From positions 2,143 to 10,620 of the forward strand of contig DQAM01000495.1 of NCBI GenBank assembly GCA_003523545.1: a stretch of DNA of 8,478 bases. Reading direction: 5' to 3'. Position 1 is the first letter of the stretch. The number at the start of each line of letters is the position of its first letter. Shown here in pieces: positions 6,013 to 8,478 of this stretch. The notes under the pieces were generated by a model. It searched no databases, had not been told where the DNA came from, and saw only the letters and a list, made by a program, of their open reading frames with translations. The translations under genes were made by a program, and so were the position numbers. This DNA is from Dysgonomonas sp. (GTDB lineage Bacteria; Bacteroidota; Bacteroidia; Bacteroidales; Dysgonomonadaceae).

Positions 6013-6645
6013 ATGAAACTTAAACTTTTCATATTGTGCCTGGGAGCTATTTTCTGTATCAATCAGAAATCCCACGCGCAATGGGTCGTAACAGACCCGG
6101 GCAATCTTGCCCAAGGTATTATTAATGCCACCAAGAACATTGTACAAACCTCTACGACGGCGCAGAATATGATCAAGAATTTTCAGGAAACCGTCAAAAT
6201 TTATCAGCAGGGAAAGGAGTATTACGATGCGCTAAAGAAAGTCAAAGGATTGGTTCGCGATGCCCGGAAGGTACAGCAAACCATCCTGATGATGGGCGAT
6301 ATTACAGACATTTACGTAAACAGTTTCCAGAAAATGCTGTCCGATCCCTACTTTACAGCGGACGAACTCAGTGCCATTGCGCTGGGATATACCATTTTGC
6401 TGGAAGAATCCTCATATGTAATTAACGACCTGAAATCCATTGTCAACGATTCCGGTCTTTCGATGACCGATAAAGAACGGATGGATATCATTAACCTGTG
6501 TTACGACCAAGTGTATGAATATCGCGGACTGATACAGTATTATACCAATAAAAACATTGGTGTATCCTATTTGCGTGCCAAAAAGAAACAGGATCAGGAC
6601 AGGGTATTGGCATTGTACGGAAACCCGAATGAACGTTACTGGTAA
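6013..6645 (+). CDS. traI: Conjugative transfer protein TraI (DUF4141-type, periplasmic)
   Basis: A 210-residue exported protein. The signal peptide covers residues 1-22 or 23 (MKLKLFILCLGAIFC..., cleavage after S-H-A or the following Gln). The mature part begins with WVVTDPGNLAQGI, is almost wholly helical with heptad-like segments (about 28-95), and ends in YLRAKKKQDQDRVLALYGN, as in the Bacteroidetes DUF4141 family that CTnDOT nomenclature calls TraI. It is not the relaxase that carries the same name in F plasmid. Position after the VirB4-like gene and before the VirB6-like gene, together with an exported helical fold, matches VirB5, a minor pilus component. It is 36 bp after traG, and no traH lies in that gap. 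Confidence 0.88.
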   Translation: MKLKLFILCLGAIFCINQKSHAQWVVTDPGNLAQGIINATKNIVQTSTTAQNMIKNFQETVKIYQQGKEYYDALKKVKGLVRDARKVQQTILMMGDITDIYVNSFQKMLSDPYFTADELSAIALGYTILLEESSYVINDLKSIVNDSGLSMTDKERMDIINLCYDQVYEYRGLIQYYTNKNIGVSYLRAKKKQDQDRVLALYGNPNERYW

Positions 6646-6665
6646 TTCATTAAAGCAGATAACAT

Positions 6666-7670
6666 ATGACATTACTGGCAATAGATTTTCAGAACCTGCA
6701 CCAAATCCTGCAAAAACTATACGTGGATATGATGCCGCTATGCAGCAACATGACCGGTGTAGCGAAAGGCATCGCAGGGCTTGGTGCTTTGTTCTATGTG
6801 GCTTACCGTGTATGGCAACAACTCTCACGAGCGGAACCCATCGATGTTTTTCCGCTTTTGAGACCTTTTGCAATCGGGTTTTGTATCATGTTCTTCCCGA
6901 CTGTCGTATTAGGAACGATTAACAGCGTGATGTCGCCCATTGTCAAGGGAGCCAATAATATGGTACAGTCGCAGACACTGGATATGGAAGAACATCGCCA
7001 ATTAAGGGATAAGTTGGAAATTGAGGCTTACAGACGAAATCCGGAAAAAGCCTATTTGGTCGATAAGGAAGAGTTCGATAAGAAACTGGAAAAGATGGGG
7101 ACGTTCGATGCCATCGATAAATGCGGACTGTATCTGGACCGTGCGGCTTTCAATGCTAAGAAAGCGATTCAGGGATGGTTTCAGGAATTGCTGGAACTTC
7201 TGTTTCAGGCTGCCGCATTGGTTATTGACACCATTCGTACTTTCTTTTTAATCGTACTCTCTATTCTCGGACCTATTGCTTTTGCTATTTCGGTCTGGGA
7301 TGGGTTTCAATCCAGTCTGACGCAGTGGATAACAAGATATCTGAGTGTATATCTGTGGCTACCGGTATCAGACCTTTTTAGTAGTGTCCTTGCCAAAATA
7401 CAGGTATTGATGCTTAAACAGGATATTGAAATGCTGTCTGACCAAAGCTATATTCCCGATGGTTCCAACCCGGTTTATATCATCTTTATGATTATTGGCA
7501 TTGTGGGCTACTTTACCATCCCTACGGTGGCAAACTGGATTATAGCTGCGGGCGGTATGGGCAATTACGGAAAGAATGTCAATCAGTCGGCAACCAAAGC
7601 TGGTTCTTTGGCAACAGGTGCTACTGGTGCAGCCGTCGGTAACATCGCCGGTCGTCTTTTGAAACGATAA
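6666..7670 (+). CDS. traJ: Conjugative transfer membrane protein TraJ (VirB6-like)
   Basis: A 334-residue polytopic inner-membrane protein. Hydrophobic segments lie at about 33-50, 64-85, 176-210 (long enough for two helices), possibly 222-240, and 270-295. A charged soluble stretch (about 105-165, rich in Glu, Lys and Arg) separates the first pair from the rest, and the C-terminus is a Gly/Ala/Thr-rich tail (about 296-334) ending in basic residues. This layout and the segment WQQLSRAEPIDVFPLLRPF are characteristic of Bacteroidetes TraJ. VirB6-type proteins form part of the inner-membrane DNA passage of type IV secretion systems. The ATG is 20 bp after traI. A frame overlapping the traI/traJ junction is a shadow. 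Confidence 0.92.
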   Translation: MTLLAIDFQNLHQILQKLYVDMMPLCSNMTGVAKGIAGLGALFYVAYRVWQQLSRAEPIDVFPLLRPFAIGFCIMFFPTVVLGTINSVMSPIVKGANNMVQSQTLDMEEHRQLRDKLEIEAYRRNPEKAYLVDKEEFDKKLEKMGTFDAIDKCGLYLDRAAFNAKKAIQGWFQELLELLFQAAALVIDTIRTFFLIVLSILGPIAFAISVWDGFQSSLTQWITRYLSVYLWLPVSDLFSSVLAKIQVLMLKQDIEMLSDQSYIPDGSNPVYIIFMIIGIVGYFTIPTVANWIIAAGGMGNYGKNVNQSATKAGSLATGATGAAVGNIAGRLLKR

Positions 7671-7685
7671 ATTAAAACTATAACA

Positions 7686-8309
7686 ATGGAATTTAAATCA
7701 TTAAACAATATCGAGTCGAGTTTTAAGCAGCTCCGCCTGTTCAGCATCATTTTCCTTTGCCTGTGCGCAGCGGTGATGGGCTATTCCGTTTGGAAAGCCT
7801 ACAGTTTCGCCGAGGCACAGAGGCAGAAGATATATGTGCTGGACGACGGTAAATCGCTGATGCTGGCTTTATCTCAGGATTTAAGCCAGAACCGCCCGGT
7901 AGAGGCAAGGGAGCATGTAAAACGGTTCCACGAACTCTTTTACACGTTATCCCCGGATAAGAGCGCTATTGAAGGTAATATCAAACGTGCTTTATTCCTT
8001 TCGGACCGTACCGCTTTCAATCATTACCGCGACCTGTCGGAAAAGGGATATTATAACCGGATAATTTCCGGCAATATCAACCAACGGATAGAGATTGACA
8101 GCGTGAAATGCAACTTTGAGGTTTATCCTTATGATGTGGTAACATACGCCAGGCAATATATCATTCGGGAACGGAACATTACCGAACGGAGCCTTATCAC
8201 AGCATCCAAACTACAAAATTCCGTGCGTAGTGATAATAATCCGCATGGGTTTATTCTGGAGGGTTTTACGGTATTGGAGAATAGGGATGTCAGGGTACTT
8301 GACCGATAA
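7686..8309 (+). CDS. traK: Conjugative transfer protein TraK (VirB8-like)
   Basis: A 207-residue bitopic protein: short cytoplasmic N-terminus (1-17), one membrane helix (about 18-36), and a periplasmic domain of about 170 residues. The sequence FKSLNNIESSFKQLRLFSIIF at the start and the segment NRPVEAREHVKRFHELFYTL are typical of Bacteroidetes TraK. Architecture and gene order match VirB8, an assembly factor that nucleates the channel. It follows traJ by 15 bp and precedes traL by 20 bp. Intact and full length for the family. Confidence 0.92.
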   Translation: MEFKSLNNIESSFKQLRLFSIIFLCLCAAVMGYSVWKAYSFAEAQRQKIYVLDDGKSLMLALSQDLSQNRPVEAREHVKRFHELFYTLSPDKSAIEGNIKRALFLSDRTAFNHYRDLSEKGYYNRIISGNINQRIEIDSVKCNFEVYPYDVVTYARQYIIRERNITERSLITASKLQNSVRSDNNPHGFILEGFTVLENRDVRVLDR

Positions 8310-8329
8310 CAAAGCAAATAACAAAAATC

Positions 8330-8478
8330 ATGAGACAATTTATAAGTAAAATCAAAGACAGAGTAGAAGACGGACTCCGGCGCGTTTGTGCGCCGATGGG
8401 TCCCGGTACTCGAATTCTGGTGATTGTGGTATTGGTAGCAGTCTTTGCCGTATGCAATTTCTATATCATGTTCCGGGC
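8330..8478 (+). CDS. traL: Conjugative transfer protein TraL, N-terminal part (DUF3989-type)
   Basis: The ATG at 8330 opens a frame that runs off the right edge after 49 codons. The visible part has a basic amphipathic N-terminus (RQFISKIKDRVEDGLRRVC), a Pro-Met-Gly-Pro-Gly turn and a hydrophobic helix (about 29-48, LVIVVLVAVFAVCNFYIMF). This is how small TraL membrane proteins of Bacteroidetes conjugative elements begin, and traL is expected directly after traK. It starts 20 bp after the traK stop. Its exact role in the channel is not known to me. The identification rests on position and the visible N-terminus. Confidence 0.82.
   Translation, partial: MRQFISKIKDRVEDGLRRVCAPMGPGTRILVIVVLVAVFAVCNFYIMFR

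Noticed and set aside
1..8478. CRISPR arrays, tRNA or rRNA genes, insertion sequences, attachment sites
   Set aside because: Reading both strands I found no regularly spaced long identical repeats, no tRNA-like or rRNA segments, and no transposase or terminal inverted repeats.

Overview
The window looks like part of an integrated conjugative element (or conjugative plasmid) of a Bacteroidota host, Bacteroides/Parabacteroides-like. The main reason is an ordered block of Bacteroidetes-type transfer genes, traE-F-G-I-J-K-L, with the domain types known from CTnDOT-like elements (DUF4134, DUF4133, TraG ATPase with DUF3875-type N-terminus, DUF4141, TraJ, TraK, DUF3989). Moderate G+C, AT-rich leaders without clear Shine-Dalgarno sequences and TAnnTTTG-like promoter boxes fit the same phylum. 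Assignments come from reading the sequence and remembered family features; no database search was run.

Layout. (1) Positions 1-812, minus strand: a calcineurin-like metallophosphoesterase, cut at its C-terminus by the window edge. It is visibly more AT-rich than the transfer genes and resembles phosphoesterases seen in accessory or defence regions. (2) 899-1897, minus strand: a secreted protein of unknown function with a clear signal peptide. (3) 1898-2061: a divergent intergenic region with an almost perfect inverted repeat just ahead of the next gene. (4) 2062-2529, plus strand: an HU-family DNA-binding protein with a Gly/Asp-rich acidic tail, followed by a hairpin terminator that may work in both directions. 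(5) 2530-2846: a 317-base region without a confident gene. It holds the terminator, motifs recurring every 22 bp, a 10-bp-phased direct repeat, a possible promoter and an unexplained antisense reading frame. (6) 2847-8478, plus strand: the tra operon, tightly packed with gaps of 5-36 bp and an ATGA overlap between traF and traG, running off the right edge inside traL.

How the genes work together. The tra genes encode the core of a type IV secretion system: TraE (small two-helix, pilin-like), TraF (VirB3-like), TraG (VirB4-like ATPase), TraI (periplasmic, VirB5-like by position and signal peptide), TraJ (VirB6-like polytopic channel protein), TraK (VirB8-like bitopic assembly factor) and TraL (small membrane protein). 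No traA-D genes lie directly upstream and there is no traH between traG and traI, unlike the CTnDOT order as I recall it. The HU-like gene and the repeat-rich region take the place where the upstream tra genes would be expected. The most interesting parts are the repeat-rich traE leader, the inverted repeat ahead of the HU gene, the unknown secreted protein and the atypical phosphoesterase. None of these amounts to a demonstrated new system.
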